A stretch of 64,000 bases of DNA from Cephalotus follicularis (GCA_001972305.1 BDDD01003333.1:1-64000); one strand, 5' to 3'; shown: positions 35,090 to 48,139, numbered from the stretch's first letter. A program made the numbers and translations. The notes: a model not told the origin generated them from the letters alone.

Positions 35090-36250
35090 TTTTTTGCCAG
35101 TTTTTGTACTAGTTTTTGTAATTTTCTCTTTTCCCTTCCTCTTATTAGGAATGTCTGGAAGGAAATCTTCATCATCTCCTAGATTTACGGAGGCCATGGA
35201 GGACACAGAAGCTTGAGATTCTCTTTCCTCGTCGTCACTTCCACAATCAGGGGTGTTGGCAAGTGCTTCTTGTAATTTTTTAATTTGTTCTTCAAGTTCT
35301 TTTTTAATGGATGAAGAGGCAATGGTGGTTAAATTTGGCCTTTTACACGGATAAATTGTTGGTCTTGTTTAATTTTGTCTTGTAATGATTGCAAAACGGT
35401 GTGTGAAGTACATTTTGACAAGTCATAATTGTTCCACCATTTTGTCCAAAAATTTCTTCAGAGGGTTGGTATAGTGTCTTCGGATTGTTGGATGCTATAA
35501 TCCAGTACATAATCAAGGATAATCTACAATGGATAAAGAATTGGAGTATTGTTGGGCAGTGTTTAATTTTTTTAGTGTTTTTATGAAAAGTACCATGAAC
35601 CAATATGGAATGATTTGATCAGTGTTAAATGTCTTACCAAAACAGAAAAACCAAGAATGTTTATTTTCAATGTTTTTGAATAAGAATGAATTTTTTCATG
35701 CATACATATAGTCAAAATAGTTGTAAGTGGATGGAATAAATAGTGATGAAATTTGTCTGTAATTTTGAGGTGGTTGTCCCCATTCGGTAATGGTTAGAAT
35801 TTTTTGAATAAAAATGGATGTATGAGTTATCAGGTTTGGATTTTTTGGATCTGTTTTGGGACTAATTTTTATGGAGTATGTATCGACTAGAATGTATTCA
35901 TAATAGTTTTGTGTTTTTTAAGGATGAGTATTATAGACATGCCAGTCTTTTAAAAAGACTCACTTGGCAATGTCTAGGTGGGTTTTCCAATTTTTTGAGT
36001 ATTTTGATTCAATAGTAATGATATATTCTGAATATGTATTTTTTTACATGTTTGGTAGTGGCTTTATTTCTTTACTTGAAGTGGGTTGTGTAATGGTCGG
36101 GGAGACAATTTTTGAATGAATGGTTGTCAATGGTTTAGCTGCAATTGGAATCAAAGTTTCATTTTTTACAATAGTTGCCGTCAATTGCCTTGTAGTATTG
36201 AATGATTGGGAATAAGAATTTTTTGTTTTGAAAATGTTTTATGACTTTGA
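35090..36250 (-). pseudogene. Pararetrovirus C-terminal ORF of uncertain role
   Basis: Downstream of RNase H the minus strand shows an EYILVDTYSIKI block, an aromatic-rich stretch with ITEWGQPPQNY, and HSWFFCFGKTF followed by IIPYWF. An acidic, serine-rich tail (EEQIKKLQEAL, then DDEERESQASVSSMASVN) ends near 35090. The position fits the ORF that some plant pararetroviruses carry after the polymerase. I cannot give a function; a transactivator or inclusion-body role is only a guess. It is broken. Confidence 0.5.
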
Positions 36251-36792
36251 AGTCATAATGTTTCAAATGTTTTTGTTCCCTGCAAAAATTCACGATTTAA
36301 ATAGTCAGAAAATGAGTTTGATTCTTCCTTAATATGCTGAATTGTGAAATCAAAACTGGACAATATGCCTTGCCAGCGTGCAAATATTTGTTTTGATGCC
36401 AGATTTCTAACATCTTTTGTTAAAATACAGTTGGCTCCTACACAATCTACTCTAATAAGAAACTTTTGATTTAATAGATCACTTTGAAATTTTTGTACAG
36501 TGAGTACTATGGCTAGAATTTCCTTTTTAACAGTGGCATAGTTCTTTTGGTCATTATTCCAAATGCCACTTGTGTACTGTACTAATTGTTCTTTATCATC
36601 AATTAATTGTTTTAGAATTTCTCTGTATCCAATATCCGAAGCATCTGTTTCAACAATGTTAAATGCTAATGGAGATTCTAAATGAAGCCAATGAATTTCT
36701 TTTGCATAAATTTTATGTGTCTTATTAATTGAGTATGGACATCTGTCTATAGAGGACGAGACTTCCTTAGTCGTTGGTATAATGGTATGCAC
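36251..36792 (-). pseudogene. Pararetrovirus RNase H
   Basis: The minus strand carries ETDASDIGYREILKQL, YATVKKEILAIVLTVQKF, FLIRVDCVGANCIL and KQIFARWQGILSSFDFTIQHI, the block order of Caulimoviridae RNase H. This enzyme degrades the RNA strand during reverse transcription. It follows the reverse transcriptase region directly. Fossil. Confidence 0.85.
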
Positions 36793-37606
36793 AAATGTTG
36801 AAGATTTGGAATAAAGTCTCTAATGTAGTTTAGACTTCCTAAAAATCTTTGTAATTGTTTTTTATCAGTAACGATGTCAGGAAATTTCTCTGCAAAAAGA
36901 ATAGATCTTTGAATAGGGGTAATGGTTCTTTGGTGAATGTTATAACAAAGAAATCTGATTTGTGTGATAAATAGATCTAATTTTATTTTTGATAATACTA
37001 ATCCATTGGTATGGACAATTTTATAAAACGTATATAGATGTTTAAAGTGTTGGTCAATAGAATTAGGAAATATGAGGATATCACCAATATATACAATTGA
37101 AAATGCTGAATATGGATTTAAAATGTCATTCATATTTTTTTGGAATTCACTAGTGACATTTTTGAGGCCGAATGACATACTATTTGATTCATAATGGCCA
37201 AATGGAGTTGTAAAGGTTGTTTTATATCTATTATTTTCTTGGATTTAAATTTGTAAGAATCCAGATTTTAAATCAAAATTTGAGAAAATTTTGGCGTCAG
37301 TTAGCCTTTTAAGTAAATCTTTTTTGTTTGGAATTGGATGTCTGGTCCACTAGAGTGTACACTTTGGTGGTTTATAAATGATAACTAATAGAGGTGTGCC
37401 TCTTTCAATTTCTAAATTTTTATTAACGTAAAATGTGGCACAACTTCAAGGTGACTTACTAGCTCTAATAAGTTTTTTAGAGAGAAGTTCTTCAATTTCT
37501 TTCTTGTACTGTTCCATGAGTTCATGGGTCATTTCAATGGGTCGTGCTTTAGTAGGAATGTTTTGCTCAAATAAATCTTTTTCATATGGCAGAGATACCA
37601 TATGAC
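36793..37606 (-). pseudogene. Pararetrovirus reverse transcriptase
   Basis: The minus strand shows PIEMTHELMEQYKKEIEELL, a KIFSNFDLKSGF block, FGHYESNSMSFGLKN, the catalytic-motif area near FSIVYIGDILIF and KKQLQRFLGSLNYI. That order and wording is Caulimoviridae rather than Ty3/gypsy. Solo LTR S3 separates it from the upstream protease part. Several breaks. Confidence 0.85.
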
Positions 37607-37611
37607 GTTAC
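37607..37611. repeat. Target site duplication gttac, left copy (S3)
   Basis: gttac at 37607-37611 is matched by gttac at 48397-48401, flanking S3 exactly. Confidence 0.85.
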
Positions 37612-37756
37612 TGTCACACCCCGTTATTTCAATACCATCAATTTGACAAGCATATATGGTGATATCAGTATTAACATAATATTCCAGCATCTCATTCAAA
37701 TAATTCATAACAATATGCGGAAGCAGTCAATAAGTCGGAATATAATTACAAGCCGT

Positions 37757-37782
37757 CCGCACGCATCCCATACTACATGCGG
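37757..37782 (-). other. Conserved LTR hairpin (S3)
   Basis: On the minus strand: arm CCGCATG, loop TAGTATGGGATG, arm CGTGCGG. Seven pairs form with one G-U wobble, about 170 bp from the LTR end. Confidence 0.75.
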
Positions 37783-39683
37783 TTACAATTCAAATATCAT
37801 CCTTAACATAAGGAAAACAACAAGAAAGCGAGGTATGATTCGTTCGTTTCAATACAATACATCAAAAGAAAACAACAACCTTAAAAGATAAAGAAGCTCT
37901 CCAAAGCTTCAGCAGCAAGCTCCGAATGTCCTTGCTCAATCTGTAATTGTAGGGGTTAGCCGTTGTCCTCACTTGGCTAAGTAGGAAGATAATGTATGCA
38001 GAGGAATATATGAATGCAATATGTATGACAGTTTATATCAAAATAACATTTAAATAGCCAATATAAGAGCAATCATGCCAAGTGGCCATAAACAGTTCAT
38101 ATGCAATAATACCGCACAAGGGTACAATCAATTCATTCAGTGGTTGGGTGTCACATGTCGCTAACTCCTAGCACCAACTGTGCACCACCTAACTACCACC
38201 CTACGCTCCGAGGATGATAGAACAGGTAACATTTACTACCGGCGTTGGTGGGCAGTGTAACAAATAAAATCTACGAGGCAGATACGTTTGGGAATCGCTG
38301 GCCAACTCCTGGCACCCAGGATCCTACCGTAGTCGGTGACCATCAGCCATCACTCGACTACCGGCAATAAGCATAAACAAACAATTCAGGCATTTCAATA
38401 ATAATATTACATATGTCAATAATATGCAATATAAAAGTTGTTTTCCTTTAGAAACATATAACAATTCATTTATCGTACATCTCTTCGGAGGAAAACGATT
38501 TCTAATCCATAATGGTCCTCTTTTGGAGAACAAACAGATGGTACCTCACATAGGAGGAAAATCAATAGGTTTTCGTTTGTGAATGATAATCCATAGCATA
38601 ATTTGGGTACATATGTAGCGCCCCCGACCCGAGTCCGCTTTAAGCTCAAAGCGAGCTTCGAAGATCGGTGCGTTACGTGGGTGTAACCTTTGACCGTCAA
38701 ATCGTTTAACCATTTAACGATCCATTTCATATCATATAATCTTAGTTTAGATTTAAAACCTAACATTATTACTCAATAACTTCACAGGATCGCATATACT
38801 TACATCTTTGAAACATCAATTTCAAAATATCATATTCTCATTATCATGATCGTTTCTAATACCCTTGCATTTGTACATCACTTGCATGTAACCTTACACA
38901 GCGGAAAATCGTAATCTTATCAAATCATCATATACTCGCCTTTTTCCATTAACATCTCATACACTCAAGTATGTTCAATAACTCTTGATAATCATCATCT
39001 TACATAAAAACATCATAATCTATAACATTTGTTTCTATACTATAACATCTATACACCGTCTATCATAAAACATTACATAGCGGAAAGCATACACATATGA
39101 CATAAAACATAACTTCATAGCATATACTTCCCTTCCTTACTCTTCTTTTGCGAACTTCCTCTAAAGCTCGCAACTTCACGTTCAACATTTCCTGGAAGAT
39201 TTATTTGAAAATCAAGACATTGAAAGGAGTGAGCTTTTAAGAGCCCAGTAAAAATCATAGTCATAAAACGTTATCGAAATCCGTTATTTTTTATAATATT
39301 TATCAAAACATTTCAACATCATAATTTTCATAATATCTTTGAAAATCATCTTCTAGTTTATAAAAACCAGAATATTTTTAAAATCATACATTTTCTGTTA
39401 TATATATCCAGCATATTTGAAAACAATCAAAAACGTTTTCCAATCGTACCTTACTTGGCTTGTATCATAGCCATACTTGAAAACGTTAGCAAAAATCATT
39501 TTCTTCACCCTCATAAACAAAACATCTTTAAAACACGTTTTCTGTTCATATATCATGAAACAGAACATTTCATAAAACTTGGTGGTCGTGAACCTCTTGT
39601 GAACCCTTTACACAGCTTCACCGGGGCATTGTACACTCCCAGATTACTATCCTTACATCACATGCATGTCCGCGAGCACTTTA

Positions 39684-39752
39684 CGCTCCATTAACATTAA
39701 GCCTTGCGCTCCATTAACATTGAGCCTTGCGCTCCATTAACATTAATCCATC
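39684..39752. repeat. 23-bp tandem repeat, three units, E5 LTR
   Basis: Units beginning CGCTCCATTAACATT start at 39684, 39707 and 39730. The same array is in the other LTR at 45064-45132. Confidence 0.85.
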
Positions 39753-39952
39753 TCGGATTCTTTCTCTTGGTTCATTTATTAATCTTTACGAGATTAATCC
39801 TCACTGGATCGCAATCCAGTAGTTGTTCATTCATTTCATAAAACATTTCTATACTTTGAGTGACCAGCTCAAAGTATTCATAACACATTTCTCTTCATTT
39901 GAGTAATTAACTCAAATGCATTCACGTCCAAGTCAACTGACACATTTTACTT

Positions 39953-40065
39953 CAACGCGTCGACGTCTAAATTTGGACATCGACCGTTACCCAAAGCGTC
40001 GACTCTTTAAATAAAACCGTCGGCGCTTTAGACAGTTTTGTCAACTCTTAGCCTTTTAGATCGAC
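39953..40065. repeat. GTCGAC-core palindromes, GCG flavour (E5 3' LTR)
   Basis: Sites include AACGCGTCGACGTC, AAAGCGTCGACTC and AACCGTCGGCGC. The 5' LTR holds the same sites plus more at 46175-46440. Confidence 0.75.
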
Positions 40066-40116
40066 GTTTTCAACCTAACATTCATCCAAAACAAATAGCC
40101 AAATAAAATTTTCTTC

Positions 40117-40211
40117 TCGGGGCGCTGCCCCCTGAACCCCCGCCCGCTGTCCGGGCAGCAGGGACCCCCCGTCCGCTCACCGGGGAGCGGAAACCCCGTA
40201 CTCCCCGAGCG
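40117..40211. repeat. GC-rich hairpin island in the E5 3' LTR
   Basis: A sharply GC-rich block in AT-rich surroundings holds successive short inverted repeats (CCGCTC/GAGCGG, GCTG/CAGC, GGG/CCC). Its minus strand has at least five runs of three or more G. It is kept at 46485-46579 in the other LTR. Confidence 0.75.
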
Positions 40212-40309
40212 TAGGGTCATACTATGGGTCCCTTGAAATGTCTGCCAACTACAGAATAGCAATCATTTTTCCGTAATTAATATCTTTACTAGAAATTTGG
40301 GTCATCACA

Positions 40310-42210
40310 ATCTACCCTCCTTACAAAACTTTTGTCCTCAAAATTTGTTATACCTTATTCTCAAAAAGACGAGGGTATTCACGTCTCATTACTTCCTCCA
40401 ATATCCAAGTGAATTCGTAGACTTCATTATTTCTCCATAACACTTTTCCAAACGGAAAAGTTGTGGTCCATAAAACTTGTTGTGGTCCATAAAACTTGTT
40501 CTTTTAATCCAAAACTCTCACCGGTTGCTTATTGTATGATCACTTCTCATGTACTTGTATTGTTTCAGCTCTCATAACATGTTAGGGGTTGACTATATGA
40601 AACACATCATGGAGATGAGACAGACTTGGTAGCAATACAAGCCTATGTACAACCTTTCCGATTCTTTCCAAAATTTCCAATGGTCCAATGGATTAGGCTT
40701 TTCCTTTTTGTCAAATCTCTTTATTCGTTTCCAATGTAATACCTTTAAGAGAATCATAATCTTCTTTCTAAGGCAAAACCTTTAAGCAAAACAATATCAC
40801 TCACTTCCAATAGTAACTCTTTTCATCTCTTAAGATGCTTCTTTACTTTCCTAATTATCATTTGTATCTTTTCTGTTTCCAACAATTTCCTTTCTCTTTC
40901 TTCTTCCTGTACATAAACGTTCAACATCTTCGTCCGCTATCTCCTTGAGCATCCGAATCATCAACTTGATGCATCTTAACTCTTTTCACTAAAGATGGTT
41001 GAGATATGACTTGACATAATTAATCTTCTTCTCTTTTGCTTTTAAGTTCCAAACTCAACCTTTTGAAATACCTTGATAACTCCTCTCGTGTGGAATTCAT
41101 CGTTGCCAACTTTCCCATGCTCTCGTGACTTAAAACAGCTGTCACGACGTTCGTTTTCTCCCGATATATATACATTCAACATCTCTGCTCATTATCTTCT
41201 TTAAACTTCGGATCATCAAACTAACACTACTTGATTCTTTAGTTCAACTAAAGACAGTCAAACTACAACTTGAGATAAGAATGCTATTTCTCCTTGCTTT
41301 CTAACTTCCAAGTTCAAACTTTGGAAATCCCTTAATAACTTCTCTTGTGTGATAATCATTACTGTCAAAACCTTTATGCTCCTATGGCTCAAAATATCCG
41401 CCAAGACATTCTTTTATCCTGAATGGTACACTCATAATCCTTAAGACTCCAAGAAACTCTCTTCGCATTGATCAGACCATTCGAACTTAACATTCTTCTG
41501 TGTCAACCTTGTGAGCGGGTTCGCAATACGAGAGAATCATTAAATAAACCTTTGGTAGTAACTTATCAATCCAAGAAAACTTCATATTTCTGCTTCCAAC
41601 ATTGGTCTTTGCCATTCTTTTATTATCATAGTCTTATCAGGGATCATTAAAATACCTTCTCGTGGCATCTCGACTTGAAAAAGATACCTTCTTCATCCAA
41701 AATTGGCACTTGCTGGATTCATTATACAAATGTTCCCTCCTCAAAGTTTGCAGCAGCTTGGTCAAAGACTCTTTGTGTCCCACTTGACTTTTGGAGTATA
41801 CCAAAATGCCGTCAATTAAACTATCTTAAACTGGCTCAACAATTGTTGAACACTCTCTTCCTGAACTCCATAAAAGCAATTGGAGTATTTCTCAATCCAA
41901 TGATATTACCAAAACTCAAGGTGTCCACATCTTGTCCAATAAGCAGTTTTCGGTACCTCCCACTTCTTGTCCTTTACTTAATGACAACCTTATCGAAGGT
42001 TGATCCTTAATCTGATCAAACAGATCATCGATCCTTGACAATGGATACTTATTCTTGATGGTACCTTGATTCAGTTCTTGATGATCTATAAAGAGTCTCA
42101 TTGTCCCGTCTTTCTCTTTTACACACCACACTGGTGCATCCCATGGTGATACACCTAGTCGGATAAGTCCTTTATCCGAAGCTCTTGCAACTGATTCTTC
42201 CATCCTTTTG
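40310..42210 (-). pseudogene. pol: E5 pol remnant
   Basis: The clearest match is at 41916-42203 on the minus strand: [35 protein letters not shown] and [16 protein letters not shown], the fingers of a gypsy reverse transcriptase. Left of this only weak traces are visible down to the LTR. It is much shortened and broken. Confidence 0.65.
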
Positions 42211-43770
42211 ACTCAGTCAACATCATATGATAAGGGCTCCTTGAAACTGGAGTCATTCCGGTTAATAAGTCCATTGCAAACTATATCTCTTGATCAATCG
42301 GTATGCCCGATGTATCTTCGGGAAACAAATCCATAAAATCCTTAACCATGTGAACATCTTCCATCTTCATCCTTTCTTCCTCATGCCAATCAACATAAAC
42401 ATGATTCACCGAAAGCCAAATCCATGCTTGTCACAACATCATTTAGAATCTTCCATATTTTCAGCTGTCATGACGTATATCCTAACTGATGCTCTGAGTT
42501 ATAGAACTCCATTCTCTCTTTCTCCATTAGCCCTCCCTTTCTTACTTCTGTAGCTAGAGGATTCACCTACCTTCCTCTTTCCTTGTACTCGGTCCTTTCG
42601 TTTTTGCTGGTATTTCGGACTATTGCGTCCATCAACACCGCTTCATAGGTTTGCAGATCCTAAGCTATCAACAACCCTTGAACATTGGGTTCCAAACCCG
42701 TGCGAAACTTATTCGTTCTTCTTTTATCCGTTGACACCATGTGAGCCGCATATCGAGGCAACCTCTCAACTTTGCCTCGTATTGAGCTATCGGTTCGGAC
42801 TTACCTTCTTCCAATCAAAGAAAGTCCTCATACATCTTATATTTCATCAGCTAAGGAAAATATTCTTCCATAAATATTTCCTTAAACTTTTCCCACGTCA
42901 TCGTTGCTATCTCCCGACTTGTCTTCGTCATTTCGATCATGTCCCACCATCGATATGCTTCTCCTTCTATCTCGTCGAACAAAAACTCTTCCTTCTGACG
43001 ATCGATACAATCCATCTCTTTGAAGATCTTTTCCTTCCCTTGGATCCATACTTCGGTCTCCATAGGATCTGTCACTTTGAAAATGCTTTCGGATGTTGTT
43101 TTGTAAACTGTTCTTCTTCGTTGACCAGTACGTCCCTTCTTTGACCGCGACTTCGTCATAAGTCGGTCATCTTGTTACTACTTGCGAGTTAGCCCTTAAC
43201 CTTAAAAAGTTCTACTCAAGCCCTTACAAGGAACTAACATCTACACTTCTTTACACATATCTTACATTCACTATTCATTTCTTACATAAAACTTCTTCAT
43301 AATCATTCTAGTCTTCATCGCTAGACTCCTCATCATCGGGTTTCTCCTCTTAGATACTCCTTAACGTTATTAGCAAGTTTTTTCTAACTTCTCGTATAAC
43401 TATTCCAGTCATTCCCATATAAACCTCAAAAGAACATTCATACTTTAACTTAGCTTCTCTAAAGCACTCACCCTTTCTTGCTAACTTACACTTATACATT
43501 TCTTTCTTTTGACATCTGCGAGTATGAAATTCATCTCGGCTCATCGCTAGGATCCTTCTTAAATTTATTTTCTTCTCGAAGTTCCTCATTCCTAGTGATT
43601 AAATCTTGTACTAGTCTCCAAATAATCCGACTCAATCTTTAATGACATCTAAAGAAATCAGATCGAAAAATATTGTCACACATCTTATATCATCAATAAT
43701 AACAAAATCAACTTTCTAATATAATAATATTAAACTCTTCATATTCCATAATAATATCAAACTCTCTGAT
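42211..43770 (-). pseudogene. gag: E5 gag remnant
   Basis: At 42851-43159 on the minus strand are MTKSRSKKGRTGQRRRTVYK, then KEKIFKEMDCIDRQKEEFLF, then DEIEGEAYRWWDMIEMTK and TWEKFKEIFMEEYFP. This matches the N-terminal and central part of chromovirus Gag. Lysine-rich traces lie further right to about 43590. Broken. Confidence 0.65.
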
Positions 43771-43774
43771 AAAA

Positions 43775-43994
43775 TCTCTCTAATACCATTACTGTAAAAT
43801 ATTCACCTATAATAATCTCCAAAATTTTCTGATACCATTACTGTCCTCAAATACCATAAAATCAAATCTCTAACACCATTCTCGATAATCCAAAGAATTC
43901 AGATCAACAATTATCTCCACATAGTTTAAAATCAACTCTCTGATACCATTCTTGGTATCAGTACTATTCACCAAAATCTCTCTGATACCATTCC
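43775..43994 (-). promoter_or_regulatory. E5 primer binding site and four PBS-like copies
   Basis: AATGGTATCAGAGAG on the minus strand sits beside the 5' LTR at 43976-43994 (tRNA-iMet type). Close copies recur at about 43935-43953, 43866-43882, 43827-43843 and 43775-43793. Each has the form (A/C)TCTCTGATACCATT in plus view, with one- or two-base variations. Confidence 0.75.
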
Positions 43995-46677
43995 TGTAGC
44001 GCCCCGACCCGAGTCCGCTTTAAGCTCAAAGCGAGCTTCGAAGATCGGTGCGTTACGTGGGTGTAACCTTTGACCGTCAAATCGTTTAACCATTTAACGA
44101 TCCATTTCATATCATATAATCTTAGTTTAGATTTAAAACCTAACATTATTACTCAATAACTTCACAGGATCGCATATACTTACATCTTTGAAACATCAAT
44201 TTCAAAATATCATATTCTCATTATCATGATCGTTTCTAATACCCTTGCATTTGTACATCACTTGCATGTAACCTTACACAGCGGAAAATCGTAATCTTAT
44301 CACATCATCATATACTCGCCTTTTTCCATTAACATCTCATACACTCAAGTATGTTCAATAACTCTTGATAATCATCATCTTACATAAAAACATCATAATC
44401 TATAACATTTGTTTCTATACTATAACATCTATACACCGTCTATCATAAAACATTACACAGCGGAAAACATACACATATGACATAAAACATAACTTCATAG
44501 CATATACTTCCTTTCCTTACACTTCTTTTGCGAACTTCCTCAAAAGCTCGCAACTTCACGTTCAACATTTCCTGGAAGATTTATTTGAAAAACAAGACAT
44601 TGAAAGGAGTGAGCTTTTAAGAGCCCAGTAAGAATCATAGTCATAAAACGTTATCGAAATCCGTTATTTTTGATAATATTTATCAAAACATTTCAACATC
44701 ATAATTTTCATAATATCTTTGAAAATCATCTTCTAGTTTATAAAAACCAGAACATTTTTAAAATCATACATTTTCTGGTATATATATCCAGCATATTTGA
44801 AAACAATCAAAAACGTTTTCCAATCGTACCTTCCTTGGCTTGTATCACAGCCATACTTGAAAACGTTAGCAAAAATCATTTTCTTCACACTCATAAACAA
44901 AACATCTTTAAAACACGTTTTCTGTTCATATATCATGAAACAGAACATTTCATAAAACTTGGTGGTCGTGAACCTCTTGTGAACCCTTTACACAGCTTCA
45001 CCGGGGCATTGTACACTCCCAGATTACTATCCTTACATCACATGCATGTCCGCGAGCACTTTACGCTCCATTAACATTAAGCCTTGCGCTCCATTAACAT
45101 TGAGCCTTGCGCTCCATTAACATTAATCCATCTCGGATTCTTTCTCTTGGTTCATTTATTAATCTTTACGAGATTAATCCTCACTGGATAGCAATCCAGT
45201 AGTTGTTCATTCATTTCATAAAATATTTCTATACTTTGAGTAACCAGCTCAAAGTATTCATAACACATTTCTCTTCATTTGAGTAATTAACTCAAATGCA
45301 TTCATAAAACATTTTCATAAATTTTTCTTAATACCTTGAGTGATCAGCCCAAAGCATCCATAAAACATCATTATAAATATTTTCTAAAACTGGTTTCTCA
45401 TGTAGAAACCTTCATTTCATTTCATTTCACAATCATAAAATATTTCTCATCACTTTGAGTAATTAACTCAAAAATCTTTAGAAAACAGTTTTGCACAACT
45501 TTTCTAAAATACATATTTCGTATAGAAACAGTCATTTTCATAGAAAACTTAAAACATAGAAGTTAAATTAGACATCTCAATGAATCTACAGAGATAAATA
45601 TCATAAAATTCCATTGAGAAACGAATCTGCAATGAATTTTTAAAGTTGCAGTTTCCTTTTGAAAACGGGACCTGAGCAGTACAAGAAAACGTAGCTTTTC
45701 ATCAAGAATTCGATAGAATTTCGAGATGCATGAAATATAACAGTTAAAGTAGACATCTTGAGGTTTTCAAAACATTAAACCATTCGAAATTTCATTGAGA
45801 ACTCAGCAAGATATGAATTAAAGTATCTGCTGTATAATTTTGAATCAAAACAGAGGAAAACTTTGATGAAATGGGTATAGAATCTCCTTACCTTTGCTTT
45901 GGAATTCCTTTCTCTTTTGATCTCCACGAATTTCCCACTTCATTCTCAGCAGGAGTACTCTATTTCTTAGCCCAAAAAAATGAATGACTTCAAGCTTCTT
46001 TGCCATTAAATAGAAGGATGGCTTATGAGGTAAGTTTCCATGGCTTATGAAGTAAGTTTCTTCCATGGCTTATGAAGTAAGTTTCTTCCATTCCTTGCCT
46101 GCCACGTGTCATACAATCCGTTTAATTCCTCCGAAATGGGGTAAAAACTTATAATTCTGCACCTGACATAGGGCAAAGCGTCGACTCTTTATATCTAAGC
46201 GTCGACGGTCACAGCCTTTTTCCTGCATTTTTCACCTCTATCCCGACTAAAGCGCTGACGCTTTCTTACAAAGCGTCGCCGCTTTAAGTCTCCGTCCAAG
46301 TCAACTGACACATTTTACTTCAACGCGTCGACGTCTAAATTTGGACATCGACCGTTACCCAAAGCGTCGACTCTTTAAATAAAACCGTCGGCGCTTTAGA
46401 CAGTTTTGTCAACTCTTAGCCTTTTAGATCGACGTTTTCAACCTAACATTCATCCAAAACAAATAGCCAAATAAAATTTTCTTCTCGGGGCGCTGCCCCC
46501 TGAACCCCCGCCCGCTGTCCGGGCAGCAGGGACCCCCCGTCCGCTCACCGGGGAGCGGAAGCCCCGTACTCCCCGAGCGTAGGGTCATACTATGGGTCCC
46601 TTGAAATGTCTGCCAACTACAGAATAGCAATCATTTTTCCGTAATTAATATCTTTACTAGAAATTCGGGTCATCACA
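43995..46677 (-). repeat. E5 5' LTR (2,683 bp)
   Basis: Same ends as the 3' LTR. It contains the 23-bp repeat (45064-45132), several CTTTGAGTAATTAACTCAAA-like short repeats at 45230-45480, GCG-flavour palindromes (46175-46440) and the GC-rich island (46485-46579). Confidence 0.88.
46175..46440. repeat. GTCGAC-core palindromes, GCG flavour (E5 5' LTR)
   Basis: Sites include AAAGCGTCGACTC, TAAGCGTCGACGG, AAAGCGCTGACGC, AACGCGTCGACGTC and ATCGACG-type variants. Confidence 0.75.
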
Positions 46678-46997
46678 ACATGGCCCCTAGTTGGTTTCAA
46701 TTATTGAAATACAGTGGTAGGGGTGTTAGTGACACCAAAACAATACATATACTAACATAAGTAGTATATGCAGTAACATTAATCAAGTAGTAGTTTTATA
46801 ACCAATAGTTTTCATTTGGAAGATGACGTTTAAAACCATAATTTTGTGCATATCGTACATAGTCCGTTCGATCATTGAAATATCAGTAGCAATGATGTTA
46901 AATAACATCAACGGTATCTATTATATGATGGTATCATATACACTTCAATAGCAATGCAAAGCAGTAACAATTCAATTGATGATATGCAATTTCTGCC

Positions 46998-47105
46998 CAG
47001 AACAGTCGACTGCCCTCAAGAACCAGCCGGCTGTTGGGTTGAGTAGTCGACTGCCTGGCCTTGCCAGTCGACTGCTTTCAATGGCAGTCGACTGTTTTTG
47101 CCCAG
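46998..47105. repeat. GTCGAC-core palindrome array, CAG flavour (S3, first)
   Basis: Five sites: CAGTCGACTGCC, CAGCCGGCTG, AGTCGACTGCC, CAGTCGACTGC and CAGTCGACTG, at roughly 20-25 bp spacing. Confidence 0.82.
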
Positions 47106-48139
47106 AAATGCAGGCAGAACAGTTTTGTGTAATGCAATTCCAATGCCAATCAGTTCAATGCAAGTAGAAATTAATATACATGTAATGCATGATCATATCT
47201 TCCAAAACATAACACTACCCCTACCTCAAATGCTATCCCAAGATCAATTTGAAATTGACCTTTCTCTTTAAAGCTTCCAAGCCCTTTTTCACCAACAATC
47301 TTCAATACAGCAGGTTATGATCTAAACATGCATGTTTATGGACACATGCATTAGCACAGGGATTTCAACAACCTTATGATAACTGTGATCTAACAGTAGT
47401 TATCCTCTAGATCATTAAACTTCATATCTACCCCATTTTTACCACATAGCTATAAACTTGTCAATTATATTTCTATACCAGGTTCCTTGATCTTGAACAT
47501 GGAAACAGAAGGTATATGCATGCATAAGGAAATCAATAAGCATATATCCAGACATTGACAACAACTATAACCAATTAGAGTTGTTAAGATTCTCTAAGCT
47601 TGTATCCATATTCTTACTCCCATTTTACCATTTCAATTCATAAATCCTAGCAGATGTTAAAGATAACCATGTTAACAGGGGGTGTTCAACATTCTCTTAG
47701 TTACATTATCATATCATAACAACAGAGAATTCAGATCGAGAGCTTACCAAGAGACCAAAGCTTCAAGGTTCCTTCTTGAGTTCTAACCCTCTACATGCAA
47801 GCTCCTTCAATCCTCAAGCAATTCTCCTCAATTCAGTGGATTCTAACACTCAGGTTCAGACTCTGGACAGCTGATATAGAGGTTAGGAACCTTTGAATTC
47901 TCCATAGCATTTACTCAGCCTCCTTCCTTCCTTCTCTCTCTCACATGCATTCTTCTTTCCTTGTCATTTCTCACTTTTCTCTCTTAGATTTTTGCAGGTT
48001 GCAGGTCTGTGGCTTGCAGAGCACATGCAAGGGCTCTCCTTGCATGTCATGGCAGCTGGTGCATGCCCACGACATGTGTCTCCATGCATGCCACTCCCAT
48101 TTTTGTTTCACACATGCACAGACACCTGTGTCTGTCGAA

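Larger units (their letters stand above)
38614..40309 (-). repeat. E5 3' LTR (1,696 bp)
   Basis: It matches the 5' LTR closely over its length. It contains a 23-bp tandem repeat (39684-39752), GCG-flavour palindromes (39953-40065) and a GC-rich hairpin island (40117-40211). On its right, minus-strand AAGGAGGGTAGAT is a likely polypurine tract. Confidence 0.88.
38614..46677 (-). mobile_element. E5: Ty3/gypsy element, minus strand, degraded
   Basis: The 3' LTR is 38614-40309, the interior 40310-43994 and the 5' LTR 43995-46677. LTR ends are TGTAGCGCCCCGACC and GGGTCATCACA (plus view). Flanks acata (38609-38613) and acatg (46678-46682) are a near-perfect target duplication. The interior is only 3.7 kb, with recognisable gag and reverse-transcriptase remnants, so the element is incomplete and heavily broken. 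The LTRs differ in length by about 1 kb but are otherwise very alike, pointing to a moderately recent insertion. Confidence 0.85.

Noticed and set aside
42623-43144. Plus-strand ORF of 173 codons
   Set aside because: It is the antisense shadow of the E5 gag remnant.
44670-45074. ORF of 134 codons repeated at 39455-39694
   Set aside because: Part of the paired E5 LTRs; AT-rich, low complexity.
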